From Actinomyces capricornis (GTDB taxonomy: Bacteria; Actinomycetota; Actinomycetes; Actinomycetales; Actinomycetaceae), in the NCBI RefSeq assembly GCF_019974135.1, contig NZ_AP025017.1, forward strand, positions 868,001 to 932,000: a DNA stretch of 64,000 nucleotides, written 5' to 3'. Below, piece by piece: positions 1 through 8,405 of this stretch (positions within the stretch are counted from its first letter, which is position 1; every line of letters begins with the position of its first letter). Below the pieces are notes generated by a model. That model was not told the DNA's origin. It worked only from the letters and a program-made list of their open reading frames with translations, and ran no database searches. The translations under genes were made by a program, and so were the position numbers.

Positions 1-971
1 TCCTCCGTGCCCGTGCGCAGCAGCCGCGGGTCGTTGTAGGCCACCAGGGTGCCCACCACGGCGATCGCCCCGATGTAGAACAGCATGATCCGCCAGAACA
101 CGGTGCGGATCGCACGCGGCACATCGCGGCGCGGATTGCGGGCCTCACCCGCGGCCACCCCCACCAGCTCGGTGCCCTGGAAGGAGAAGCCGGCGATCAT
201 GAACACCGAGACCACCGCCAGCGCCCCGCCGTGGAAGGGGGCGTCCCCCACCGTCCAGTTGCTCAGGCCCGCACGGTGGCCCCCCAGGATGCCGGCGATC
301 ATCGCCGCCCCGGCGATGAGGAAGACCACCACCGTGACCACCTTGATGGCCGAGAGCCAGAACTCCCCCTCCCCGAAGGCCCGCGCCGACAGGGCATTGA
401 GCCCGGTGAGCACCACCAGGAACAGGCCCGCCCACACCCATGAGGGCACGTCCGGCAGCCAGTAGGCCATGATGATGCCCGCGGCCACCAGCTCGGCGGC
501 CACCGTGATCGCCCAGTTGAACCAGTAGTTCCAGCCCATGGCGAAGCCGAAGGAGGGGCTGACGAAGCGCGTGGCGTAGGTCTGGAAGGAGCCCGCCACC
601 GGCATATGCGCGGTCATCTCCCCCAGGGACTGCATGAGCAGCAGCACCATGAGGCCCACCGCCGTGTAGGCGGCGATCGCCCCACCCGGCCCCGCCTGGG
701 AGACCGTCGCCCCCGAGGCCACGAACAGGCCCGTGCCGATCGCCCCGCCAATGGCGATCATCTGCATATGGCGGTTGGTCAGGGTGCGCCGCAGGCCGCT
801 GTCCTCGGGCGACTCGCTGGGCGACTCGCTGGACGACTCCCTGGACGACTCGCGCCCGGTCGCCGCGCTGGGGCCGCCGGGGGCCCCGCCACTACCGGGG
901 CCTCCGGGGCCGCTGATGCCGGCAGCCCCGGGGGCGGCGGCATGGGTCTCATCGTTGTCACTGTGCACCAT
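1..971 (-). CDS. Amino-acid permease, APC/AAT family (3' end outside window)
   Basis: Membrane amino-acid importer of the APC superfamily (AAT type, as LysP, AroP, GabP), normally a proton symporter; the substrate cannot be read from the sequence. About 323 codons are visible and the gene continues past base 1. A Gly/Pro/Ser-rich cytosolic tail (residues 1-60) precedes the first helix with IGGAIGTGLFVASG (from about residue 74); later helices include GFSFQGTELVGVAAGE, typical of this group. The tail contains an SSRESS/SSSESP/SES repeat encoded by a 12-base tandem repeat (about 810-851). I chose ATG 971 because TAGGCT (984-979) lies 7 bases upstream, the leaderless arrangement seen repeatedly in this window. 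Confidence 0.9.
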   Translation of the reverse strand, partial: MVHSDNDETHAAAPGAAGISGPGGPGSGGAPGGPSAATGRESSRESSSESPSESPEDSGLRRTLTNRHMQMIAIGGAIGTGLFVASGATVSQAGPGGAIAAYTAVGLMVLLLMQSLGEMTAHMPVAGSFQTYATRFVSPSFGFAMGWNYWFNWAITVAAELVAAGIIMAYWLPDVPSWVWAGLFLVVLTGLNALSARAFGEGEFWLSAIKVVTVVVFLIAGAAMIAGILGGHRAGLSNWTVGDAPFHGGALAVVSVFMIAGFSFQGTELVGVAAGEARNPRRDVPRAIRTVFWRIMLFYIGAIAVVGTLVAYNDPRLLRTGTE

Positions 972-1157
972 CGGTGCGAGCCTAGCGCCCCCGCATCGGC
1001 CGCGGGGGCCAGTCTCAGGGGGTGGCGCCGTTCCCCGGCCCCGCTTCGCCTCAGCCTCACCCCCGCCTCACCTGCGGTGCGCCGCCGACGCCGTCCCTGG
1101 GGCCGGCCCCGCAGATGCCGCCCCCAGCGGTCCCCCGGATGCCCGCCCCGGCGGCGC

Positions 1158-2195
1158 TCAGCAGGTGTGGTCGGCCACCGGCTGGCGCCGGGCGGGCGCC
1201 GGCTGCCCGGAGGCGGCCTTGAGGTCGGCGCGCAGGTTCTTGGGCAGGGAGAAGGTGATCTTCTCCGTGGCGGTGCGCACCTCCTCGACGTCCTCGAAGC
1301 CGTACTCGGCCAGGCGCTCGATGACCTCGCGCACGAGGATCTCGGGCACCGAGGCGCCCGAGGTCAGGCCCACGGTGCTCACGCCCTCCAGCCAGGCCGG
1401 GTCGATCTCGCTGGCGAAGTCCACCCGGTGGGAGGCGCCGGCCCCCGCATCCAGGGCCACCTCCTTCAGGCGCACGGAGTTCGAGGAGTTGCCCGAGCCC
1501 ACCACGATCATGAGGTCGACCTGGGGGGCGATCACCTTGACCGCGGCCTGGCGGTTCTGGGTGGCGTAGCAGATGTCCTCGCCGGGCGGGTCGGACAGGG
1601 CCGGGAAGCGCTCGCGCAGCAGCCGCACCGTCTCCAGGGTCTCATCCACACTCAGGGTGGTCTGGGAGATCCACACGACCTTCTCGGGGTCGCGCACCTG
1701 GACCCGGTCCACTTCGTGGGGGCCGTTGACGACCTGGATGTGGTCGGGGGCCTCCCCCTGGGTGCCCTCGACCTCCTCGTGGCCGGTGTGCCCCACCAGG
1801 ATGATGTCGTAGTCGTCCCGGGCGAAGCGCACCGCCTGCTTGTGCACCTTGGTCACCAGCGGGCAGGTGGCGTCGATGGTCTCCAGGCGGCGGGCCGCTG
1901 CCTGCTCGTGCACGGCCGGGGAGACGCCGTGGGCGGAGAAGACGACGCGGGCGCCCTCGGGGACCTCGTCGGTCTCCTCCACGAAGATCGCGCCGCGCCG
2001 GGAGAGCGCATCGACGACGTACTTGTTGTGGACGATCTCCTTGCGCACGTAGACCGGCGCCCCGTAGTGGGCCAGGGCTTGCTCGACGGCGTCGACCGCC
2101 CGGTCCACCCCGGCGCAGTAGCCGCGGGGGGCGGCCAGCAGGATTCGCTTGGCGCGCGCGTTCTCGCGCGTCTCGCGCGTCGTCTCACTCGTCAT
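1158..2195 (-). CDS. ispH: 4-hydroxy-3-methylbut-2-enyl diphosphate reductase
   Basis: Last enzyme of the MEP pathway: reduces HMBPP to IPP and DMAPP with a [4Fe-4S] cluster in the cytosol. The 345 residues carry the three cluster cysteines in family context: RGYCAGV (C27), DATCPLVTK (C111) and CYATQNRQ (C209). The conserved [16 protein letters not shown] and VGSGNSSNS motifs are also present. Start ATG 2195 follows GGGAGG; the reading frame stays open far upstream but without homology. It is divergent from xseA, with 82 bases between the starts. Its product feeds the prenyl synthases, including the UppS at 10662-11474. Confidence 0.97.
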   Translation of the reverse strand: MTSETTRETRENARAKRILLAAPRGYCAGVDRAVDAVEQALAHYGAPVYVRKEIVHNKYVVDALSRRGAIFVEETDEVPEGARVVFSAHGVSPAVHEQAAARRLETIDATCPLVTKVHKQAVRFARDDYDIILVGHTGHEEVEGTQGEAPDHIQVVNGPHEVDRVQVRDPEKVVWISQTTLSVDETLETVRLLRERFPALSDPPGEDICYATQNRQAAVKVIAPQVDLMIVVGSGNSSNSVRLKEVALDAGAGASHRVDFASEIDPAWLEGVSTVGLTSGASVPEILVREVIERLAEYGFEDVEEVRTATEKITFSLPKNLRADLKAASGQPAPARRQPVADHTC

Positions 2196-2277
2196 GGTCA
2201 CCCTCCCACTGTGCCACAGGCGGCGCCCGGCACGCAGCGGCCCCGCCCCAGGCCACAGGCATGGCACAGTGGTGCGC

Positions 2278-3603
2278 GTGACAGGCCCCACCGCCCCCCA
2301 GCCCCAGTCCGCCGCCCAGCAGGAGCGCGAGCTGGCGCCGCGCGCCAACCTCACCACCGCGGAGAACCCCTGGCCCCTGCGGCTGCTGTCGACCAAGATC
2401 GAGGAGTACGTGGCCCGCATGAGCCAGGTGTGGGTCGAGGGGCAGATCGTCCAGCTCAACCGCCGCCCCGGCGCGGGCATGGCCTTCCTCACCCTGCGCG
2501 ACGCCGAGGCGGATGTCTCCATGTCGGTGGCCGTCTACTCCCGGGTCCTGGACGCCATCCAGTCCCGCGGTGCCGGGCTGGCCGAGGGCGCCCGCGTGGT
2601 GGTGCGCGCCAAGCCCACCTTCTGGACCAAGCGCGGCTCCCTCCAGCTCCAGGCCGACGACATCCGGGCCGTGGGCGTGGGCGACCTGCTGGCCCGTATC
2701 GAGCAGCTGCGCCGCATCCTGGCCGCCGAGGGCCTGTTCGACGCCGAGCGCAAGCGCCCCCTGCCCTTCCTGCCGCGCCGCGTGGGGCTCATCTGCGGGC
2801 GCCAGGCCAAGGCCAAGGACGACGTCGTGGTCAACTCGCGCCTGCGCTGGCCGGGCCTGCCCTTCGAGATCCGCGAGGTCGCCGTTCAGGGCGCGCGCGC
2901 TGTGCCGGAGGTCACCCGCGCCCTGACCGAGCTCGACGCCGATCCGGGCATCGATGTCATCGTCATCGCCCGCGGGGGTGGGGCGGTGGAGGACCTGCTG
3001 CCCTTCTCCGACGAGGGCCTGGTGCGCGCGGCGGCCGCGGCCCGCACCCCCCTGGTCTCGGCGATCGGGCATGAGACCGACTGCCCCCTGCTCGACCTTG
3101 TGGCCGACTACCGGGCCTCAACGCCCACCGACGCCGCCCGACGGATCGTGCCCGACCTCGCCCAGGAGACCGTGGGCCTGGACTCGGCCCGCGAGCGCAT
3201 GCGCTCCCTCATCACCTCCCGTCTTCAGGCCGAGCAGGCCGGGCTGGACCAGTTGCGGGCCCGCCCGGTCATGGCCGACCCCACGGTCATCGTGCGCGAC
3301 CGCATGGGCGAGCTGGAGCGGGGGCGCGAGCGCATGCGCCGGGCCCTGGGCCATCGCCTGTCGCTGGCGGCCGCCGACCTGCGCGCCGAGCGGGCCCGCC
3401 TGACCGCCCTGTCCCCCCAGGGGGTGCTGGACCGCGGCTACGCGATCCTGCGCATGCCCGGCGGGCAGGTCGTCACCAGCGCCGAGCAGATCAAGAAGGG
3501 CGATCTCATCGAGGGGGTGCTGGCCTCCGGGCGCCTGGTGGCCCAGGTGGTGGGGGCCACCAAGCCCCAGTCCCAGCCGGCTGAGCCCTCATCGCCCTCA
3601 TAG
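2278..3603 (+). CDS. xseA: Exodeoxyribonuclease VII large subunit
   Basis: Large, catalytic subunit of exonuclease VII, which degrades single-stranded DNA in both directions together with XseB. The 441 residues have an N-terminal OB fold ([12 protein letters not shown]...), then the catalytic domain with [32 protein letters not shown] and [24 protein letters not shown], then a coiled-coil region and the C-terminal [10 protein letters not shown] motif. GTG 2278 is preferred over GTG 2269/2272: a CACAGT hexamer ends 7 bases before it, like other leaderless genes here. The frame also opens upstream inside ispH, but that segment is not conserved. xseB follows after an unusual 296-base gap. Confidence 0.95.
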   Translation: MTGPTAPQPQSAAQQERELAPRANLTTAENPWPLRLLSTKIEEYVARMSQVWVEGQIVQLNRRPGAGMAFLTLRDAEADVSMSVAVYSRVLDAIQSRGAGLAEGARVVVRAKPTFWTKRGSLQLQADDIRAVGVGDLLARIEQLRRILAAEGLFDAERKRPLPFLPRRVGLICGRQAKAKDDVVVNSRLRWPGLPFEIREVAVQGARAVPEVTRALTELDADPGIDVIVIARGGGAVEDLLPFSDEGLVRAAAAARTPLVSAIGHETDCPLLDLVADYRASTPTDAARRIVPDLAQETVGLDSARERMRSLITSRLQAEQAGLDQLRARPVMADPTVIVRDRMGELERGRERMRRALGHRLSLAAADLRAERARLTALSPQGVLDRGYAILRMPGGQVVTSAEQIKKGDLIEGVLASGRLVAQVVGATKPQSQPAEPSSPS

Positions 3604-3899
3604 CCATAGCCGCCCCCGCCCGTGCTGCGCATCGTCGGCCCTCGGGGCGCAGTGGATCGCTGCGATGGCGCGGCTCGGCCAGTCGGCGGCCCCTCCATGG
3701 GACCCGAGGATGTGCCGCAGGGCCCGCGCTGCGCATCGTCGGCCCCTGGTGAACCCGCCCGCGGATCACGAAGGCGCGGGCTCGTGCGGATGACCGTGCC
3801 CGAGGCCGTCGGCGATCCTGCGAGGATGCCCCACTGGCGGGTGGCCGCGGGCCGACGGCCGTCCTGGGCGGCAGGGCCGGGGCGTGCAAGAATCGGGGT
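3604..3899. other. xseA-xseB spacer with an 18-bp direct repeat
   Basis: Noncoding stretch of 296 bases. It holds two exact copies of an 18-bp sequence beginning GCTGCGCATCGTC (3624-3641 and 3728-3745), 104 bases apart. An extended -10-like TGCAAGAAT ends 6 bases before the xseB GTG, so xseB probably has its own promoter. Confidence 0.5.
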
Positions 3900-4196
3900 G
3901 TGAGCCTTGACCCTTCCACGCAGTCCTACGGCCCCGAGTCGGGCTCCTCCGACCTGGCCGATGTCGCCTCCCTGTCTTATGAGCAGGCCCGCGAGGAGCT
4001 GGTGGCTGTCGTCCAGCGCCTGGAGGCGGGCTCGGTGCCTCTGGAGGACTCCCTGGCCCTGTGGGAGCGCGGCGAGGCGCTGGCCCAGCGCTGCCAGGGC
4101 TGGCTCGATGAGGCCCGCGCCCGCCTGGCCGCCGTCGTCGAGCAGGACTCGGGTGCCCCGGCCCCCGAGGGCGCCCCCGCCTCGCCGGAGGCCTGA
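3900..4196 (+). CDS. xseB: Exodeoxyribonuclease VII small subunit
   Basis: Small partner of XseA in exonuclease VII. The 98-residue product contains the conserved helical core LSYEQAREELVAVVQRLEAG...LEDSLALWERGEALAQRC. It is longer than the usual 60-80 residues because of an N-terminal Ser/Pro tail and a C-terminal Pro/Ala tail. The start is GTG 3900, with TGCAAGAAT just upstream and no clear Shine-Dalgarno sequence, so it may be leaderless. It lies in the same direction as xseA but 296 bases away, whereas the two are commonly adjacent or overlapping. Confidence 0.93.
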   Translation: MSLDPSTQSYGPESGSSDLADVASLSYEQAREELVAVVQRLEAGSVPLEDSLALWERGEALAQRCQGWLDEARARLAAVVEQDSGAPAPEGAPASPEA

Positions 4197-4643
4197 CCCA
4201 CCCGCCCGCCACACCCCCACCCCCCTGGGGCCGGCCGAGCCGCCTGAGCGCCGCATGCCCCAGCGGCCCTGCTCCCGGCCCGCGCCCGCTCGCCACTCCT
4301 CCACCATCCGGCCCGCTCCGGGCCCGCTCCGGGCCCGCTCCGGGCCCGTGCCAGGGGCGGGACCGGCCTCCCACGCACTCCGAGCGCCGATGGGCCCCGC
4401 GCGGGCGCTGGGCTCGGTAGGCTGGCCCTGTCGGTGCTGCGGGGCTCACGCCGAGCCCTGGTGCACACGTGCACACCGCGCGCGGATGCGCGGTCTGAGG
4501 CGCCGCCGCCCGTCCATGTGCCCGTCAACGTGCCAGTCAGGCCAGCCCAGCGCCAGCCGAAGCGCTGGCCAGAAAGCCATCAGTGAGCCATTCGATGCGC
4601 ATCGGATGAGGCCCACCCCAGTCATCCCCGCGAAGGAGCCACC
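4197..4643. other. Spacer upstream of PfkB kinase; possible operators
   Basis: No convincing gene in these 447 bases. Visible elements are a tandem 8-mer GTGCACAC x2 (4461-4476), a small hairpin GCCAGC/GCTGGC near 4552-4569 and a perfect 10-bp palindrome GATGCGCATC (4594-4603), 40 bases before the kinase start. The palindrome could be a LacI-type sugar operator, but this is inference. Confidence 0.35.
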
Positions 4644-5591
4644 ATGAGTGCACCCGGCCGCCAAGGAGCCGCCCTCGTCATCGGCGAGGCCCTGGTCGAC
4701 GTCGTCATCCACCCCGGCCAGGAGCCGGTGGACATCCCGGGCGGCTCGCCCGCCAACGTGGCCCTGGGCCTGGCGCGTCTGGGCCGTGAGGCGGAGCTGG
4801 ACTGCTGGATCGGGACCGACGAGCGCGGCCGGGCGGTGCGCGCCCACCTGGAGGACTCCGGGGTGCGCCTGACCCCGGGGGCCGACGGCGCCCAGCGGAC
4901 CTCCACTGCGCAGGCGACGATCGGCCAGGACCGGGCCGCCACCTATGTCTTCGACCTGGACTGGAACCCGCCCTACCCCCAGGCGTCCCAGGGCGCCGAG
5001 CCCCCCGTGCTGGTGCACACCGGCTCGATCGCGGCGATCCTGGAGCCGGGCCGGGCCACCGTGGAGAAGGTGCTGCGCGATCACCGCGAGACCTCCACGA
5101 TCTGCTACGACCCCAACGCCCGTCCCCAGCTCATGGGCTCCCCCGAGTCCGCGCGCGCCATCGTTGAGCGCCTGGTGGCGCTGTCCGACCTCGTCAAGTG
5201 CTCCGATGAGGACGTCGCCTGGCTCTACGGCGAGGATGCTGATGTGGAGTCGGTGCTGCGCAACTGGCTGGACCTGGGAGTGGCCGTAGTGGTGGTGACC
5301 CGCGGCAAGGCCGGGGCCATGGCCCTGACCGGCTCGGGGCTGCGCGTCGAGGTGCCCGCCGACCCCAGCGTGGTCGTGGCCGACACCGTGGGGGCCGGGG
5401 ACTCCTTCATGGGGGGCCTGGAGGACGCCCTGTGGAGTGAGGACCTGGTGGGTGCGGACCGCCGCGAGGCCCTGCGCGCGGTGGACGCTCCTACCCTGGA
5501 GCGGATCGTGCGCCATGCGGCGGCGATCGCCGACATCACGGTCTCGCGCGCCGGGGCGAACCCGCCCACTCGCGAGGAGCTGGCCGGCTGA
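4644..5591 (+). CDS. PfkB-family carbohydrate kinase (fructokinase-like)
   Basis: Cytosolic ATP-dependent sugar kinase of the PfkB/ribokinase family, probably a fructokinase phosphorylating fructose at C6; the exact substrate is inferred. The 315 residues carry signature 1, GGSPANVALGLARLG (about 33-47), and signature 2, DTVGAGDSFMGGL (about 249-261), with the catalytic Asp in GAGD. ATG 4644 has GGAG 7-10 bases upstream. The gene stands alone: no sugar transporter or regulator is adjacent. It ends at a hairpin shared with the convergent flavoprotein gene. Confidence 0.88.
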   Translation: MSAPGRQGAALVIGEALVDVVIHPGQEPVDIPGGSPANVALGLARLGREAELDCWIGTDERGRAVRAHLEDSGVRLTPGADGAQRTSTAQATIGQDRAATYVFDLDWNPPYPQASQGAEPPVLVHTGSIAAILEPGRATVEKVLRDHRETSTICYDPNARPQLMGSPESARAIVERLVALSDLVKCSDEDVAWLYGEDADVESVLRNWLDLGVAVVVVTRGKAGAMALTGSGLRVEVPADPSVVVADTVGAGDSFMGGLEDALWSEDLVGADRREALRAVDAPTLERIVRHAAAIADITVSRAGANPPTREELAG

Positions 5592-5599
5592 TCCACTCC

Positions 5600-5627
5600 G
5601 GCCCGGCCGGCTCCACCCGGCCGGGCC
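5600..5627. terminator. Bidirectional hairpin between convergent genes
   Basis: 11-bp perfect stem GGCCCGGCCGG/CCGGCCGGGCC with a 6-base loop. It lies between the kinase stop (5591) and the stop of the convergent oxidoreductase (5627-5629). No T-tract, as is common for high-GC terminators. Confidence 0.6.
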
Positions 5628-6316
5628 TACGCCGGCTCGGTGGCGAGCCTGGAGGTGATCCCCTCGCGGATCGTCTCCAGGGCCTGGGCTCGGCCGGCGC
5701 CATCGAGGTGGGCCGGCCCGAAGGTGGCCAGGACCGGTAGCACCTCGAAGCCGCAGAACTCGAGCGTGCCCTGGTGGATGTGGAACAGGAAGGAATCCAG
5801 GCTCCCATAGCTCCCGGGAGTATCGGGGGCGAAAGCCTGCTGACTGCCGCCGGTGGTCAACAGGACCATGGCCTTCTTGCCCCGCATGCCGCCCTGCTCC
5901 CGTACCCCGTGCTCCCCGCCGAAGGCGGCGCCCATGACCAGGACGCGGTCCACCCAGCCCTTGAGGATCGCCGGCATGGAGAACCACCACAGGGGGAAGG
6001 AGAGAATGAGCAGGTCCGAGTCCTGGAGGAGGCGCAGCTGGGAGGCGACCGGCTCACCCAGCGAGCCCTGGGCGACGGCGTTCATCTGCGCGGCCTGGGG
6101 CTTGAAGTAGCCCGATGAGTCGGGGTCGTCGGGGAACTGGTCTGCGGAGAGCACGGGGTCCCAGTGCTCGGCGTAGAGGTCCACCAGGGTGGTCTCAACG
6201 CCGTCGGCCCGCAACTGCTCAGCGACGGTATGTGCCTGGGCGGTGGAGAAGGAGCGCGGCTCGGGGTGGGCGTGGACGATGAGGGCCCGGTATACGGGCT
6301 TGGAGGAGGTCACCAT
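5627..6316 (-). CDS. NAD(P)H quinone reductase-like flavoprotein
   Basis: Flavodoxin-fold oxidoreductase (Flavodoxin_2; NQO1/MdaB/KefF group) that would reduce quinones or similar electrophiles with NAD(P)H on bound FAD or FMN. The 229 residues show the N-terminal strand-loop VYRALIVHAHPEPRSFS, the FPLWWFSMPAILKGWVDRV motif and the TTGGS loop. ATG 6316 is backed by a good promoter: TTGACG (6350-6345), a 16-base spacer and TACGAT (6328-6323), 6 bases from ATG, so the transcript is probably leaderless. A TTCGCGAA palindrome (6336-6343) sits between -35 and -10. The ArsR-type gene upstream may regulate it, which is inference. Confidence 0.88.
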   Translation of the reverse strand: MVTSSKPVYRALIVHAHPEPRSFSTAQAHTVAEQLRADGVETTLVDLYAEHWDPVLSADQFPDDPDSSGYFKPQAAQMNAVAQGSLGEPVASQLRLLQDSDLLILSFPLWWFSMPAILKGWVDRVLVMGAAFGGEHGVREQGGMRGKKAMVLLTTGGSQQAFAPDTPGSYGSLDSFLFHIHQGTLEFCGFEVLPVLATFGPAHLDGAGRAQALETIREGITSRLATEPA

Positions 6317-6322
6317 GACTCC

Positions 6323-6350
6323 ATCGTATTGCGGATTCGCGAAACGTCAA
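6323..6350 (-). promoter_or_regulatory. Promoter with internal palindrome for the flavoprotein gene
   Basis: TTGACG, 16 bases, TACGAT reading leftwards. The palindrome TTCGCGAA (6336-6343) lies between the boxes, where a repressor would block polymerase. The -10 ends 6 bases before the ATG. Confidence 0.65.
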
Positions 6351-6434
6351 TATTTTGGTTAGGTTCTCATTGCGAAGGCGGCCGTGTCGGCGGACCGGCG
6401 GGCCGCTTGGCGCAGACATGCGGCGCAGGTTGGA

Positions 6435-6528
6435 CCTCACTTGGCGAAATGGGCGTCGTTTGGCGGAATCGACGTCGCCTACAGGTGTCGCCCTTTCCGC
6501 CAAGTGACGCCCATGGCGCCAAACGACG
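6435..6528. repeat. 94-bp symmetric element of four 23-bp motif copies
   Basis: Four degenerate copies of one motif with core YTTGGCG...GRCGTC: 6435-6457 and 6454-6476 on the plus strand, 6487-6509 and 6506-6528 on the minus strand. The copies in each arm overlap by 4 bases, and a 10-base centre separates the arms. The arms can pair over 42 bases with about 35 matches. It lies in the 521-base gap (6317-6837) between the flavoprotein and ArsR genes; the rest of that gap shows no gene. Confidence 0.75.
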
Positions 6529-6837
6529 CTCTTCTGCGCTCTGCCAGTGGCTCGACACCACCCTGCCCGCGGCAGGCCACCAGCTCGTGCCGGCCGGGGC
6601 TGCCATGCTCGCCGGGCTCGTCGGGGCACTGAGCCAGCCGACCAGGCCTCATGGCCGGGCAGCGCTCCGCATGGGCCACCCCTCCGGATCCGCAAAGCCG
6701 GCCTGCCCCGGCCTGACGGGCCCACGGATGAGACGGCCACCAAAACAGTCACCTTGGCGCACTCCTGCGCCCCGGGGCCTGCGGTGGGCCAGGGGCGGGC
6801 GCCCAAGGCCCTACCGCAAGCACTCCTGCAACAGCGA

Positions 6838-7173
6838 CTAGATATGCCGGCCCAGCTCGCTGAGCACTTCCTCCACGCGGGAGTCCTGGCGCCGGTAGTG
6901 CGTCCACTTCCCCACGCGCACCGAGCTCACCATCCCGGTGCGCTCAAGCATGCTCATGTAGGTGGACACCGTCGACTGCGCCAGGCCGCTCTTGGCGGCC
7001 AGGTGGGTGACGCACACGCCGACCTCCTCGGGATCGGCGATCGCCTCGTACTCCGCGAAGGACGTCTTGGGGTCACGCAGCCACTCCATGATCTGCAGGC
7101 GGGCGGGGTTGCCCAGCGCCTTGAGCACCTCGAGGAGGTCCACGGGGGCGGGCTCGGGCATCGATCCGGACAT
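6838..7173 (-). CDS. ArsR-family winged-helix regulator
   Basis: Small DNA-binding repressor (111 residues) of the ArsR/SmtB type. It has LLEVLKALGNPARLQIMEWL at the N-terminus and recognition-helix segment GLAQSTVSTYMSMLERTGMV, followed by a beta wing (RVGKWTHYRRQ). A single cysteine lies in VGVCVTHLAAK; the classical paired metal-site cysteines are absent, so a metal ligand is not evident. ATG 7173 has GGGAG upstream; the frame is open further but only with Gly/Pro-rich sequence. The likely target is the downstream flavoprotein gene or itself; this is inference from position. Confidence 0.85.
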   Translation of the reverse strand: MSGSMPEPAPVDLLEVLKALGNPARLQIMEWLRDPKTSFAEYEAIADPEEVGVCVTHLAAKSGLAQSTVSTYMSMLERTGMVSSVRVGKWTHYRRQDSRVEEVLSELGRHI

Positions 7174-7313
7174 GGCGGGATTCTCCCATGCCCGCCCGGT
7201 GGCCATTCCAGGGCCGCCCAGCCCTGGGCCGCCCGGGCCCACTCCCCCGCCTGGGCCGCCCGGGCCTCCCACGGCCAGCCCAGGGCCGACTCAAGACCGA
7301 CCCCACGGCCGCC

Positions 7314-8297
7314 TCAGGCGAAGAAGGCCTCGTCGACGTCGAGGATCCGGAAGATCCGGGTGGAGCGCACGCCCACGCCGTGGCGCATCATGAGGGAGGC
7401 CAGGCCCTCGCCGTCGATGAGCACGATCCTGACCGGGCAGCGCTCGGCGTAGGCCCACGTGTCGGCGGTCAGCTCCCCCGTGGTGATGAAGACGCCCTGG
7501 GCCAGGGAGCGGCGCTGCACCTCCCGGGTGAAGGCCTGGATGACGGGCCGCCCCGCGGGCAGTCCCGCCGGCGAGAGCCGCTTGGCCTGCACATAGCTGC
7601 GGCCCCCGCCCTGGGAGCCGTTGTCCACGACAGTCTCGATGCCCCCGTCGGCGGTGGCCGGGACCTCGGGCGACTCCCCCACCTCATAGCCCATGGCCTC
7701 CAGGACCGCCAGGATCGTGCGGCCGTAGGACTCCAGGTCCTGGGCGTGGAGCCTGCCCAGGAGCTCGGCGGCCAGCCGCTGGCGCAGGCGCTCGACGCCA
7801 TCGGCGATCTGGTCGGTGGGGCTGACGGCCTGGGCGCTGATGATGGTGCCCGCCCGGGAGCCCGAAGGCGCCTCGTGGGCGTGCCGGCCCGCCGGGGAGC
7901 GGCGCTGCGCCGCGGCATAGTCGGTCAGAGCCACCACATCCTTGTGGGTCAGCCCGCCGCGGAACTCCGAGAGGATCTGGCGGCCCAGGTCGGTGATGCG
8001 GAACTGGCCGCGCGAGGGACGCTCGACCGCGCCGATGCTCACCAGGTGGGACAGGGCCAGGGCCGCCCGGCTGTCGCTGGGGCGGCGCCAGGAGCCGGGC
8101 TCCCCTTCGGCCTGAGGGTCCTGGGGCGACTCGCCCAGGACGATGCGCTGGAGGACCCTGAACTGCTGGACCCGCCCGTCGTCGAGGAGGCGCAGCAGCG
8201 GGGTCATCAACTGCTCCCAGGTCAGGGGCGCGGCTGACTCCGGCTCGCTGCGGATAGTGCGCGTGTCATCGGGGGCGGGCTGCTCTGCGATGACCAT
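7314..8297 (-). CDS. Mrr-type restriction endonuclease homologue
   Basis: Two-domain protein of 327 residues resembling Mrr. An N-terminal winged helix (WEQLMTPLLRLLDDG) is followed by a C-terminal PD-(D/E)xK nuclease-like domain (AMGYEVGES...GGIETVV...YVQAKRLS...GVFITTGELTADTWAYAE). Mrr enzymes cleave methylated DNA. Here the usual catalytic Asp of the GGID motif is Glu (GGIE), while QAK is intact, so activity is uncertain. No methylase or other restriction gene is adjacent. TAGACT (8309-8304) lies 6 bases before ATG 8297, suggesting a leaderless transcript. Confidence 0.82.
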   Translation of the reverse strand: MVIAEQPAPDDTRTIRSEPESAAPLTWEQLMTPLLRLLDDGRVQQFRVLQRIVLGESPQDPQAEGEPGSWRRPSDSRAALALSHLVSIGAVERPSRGQFRITDLGRQILSEFRGGLTHKDVVALTDYAAAQRRSPAGRHAHEAPSGSRAGTIISAQAVSPTDQIADGVERLRQRLAAELLGRLHAQDLESYGRTILAVLEAMGYEVGESPEVPATADGGIETVVDNGSQGGGRSYVQAKRLSPAGLPAGRPVIQAFTREVQRRSLAQGVFITTGELTADTWAYAERCPVRIVLIDGEGLASLMMRHGVGVRSTRIFRILDVDEAFFA

Positions 8298-8405
8298 GCC
8301 GCCAGTCTATGGGGCGCGCGCCGGTGATGGGGCCGCTCTCAGCCGCATCCACCAGCCCGCCCCCCATCGGGCCGATGAGCCGGGCGGCCGCAGCGCAGGG
8401 CCCGC

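Noticed and set aside
2196..2522. In-frame N-terminal extension of ispH
   Set aside because: Overlaps the divergent xseA and lacks homology; ATG 2195 has a ribosome-binding site.
606..3074. Plus-strand open frame of 822 codons across the permease, ispH and xseA region
   Set aside because: Overlaps three well-supported genes and shows no family similarity.
4446..5990. Minus-strand open frame opposite the PfkB kinase
   Set aside because: Shadow; the kinase on the plus strand has both PfkB signatures.
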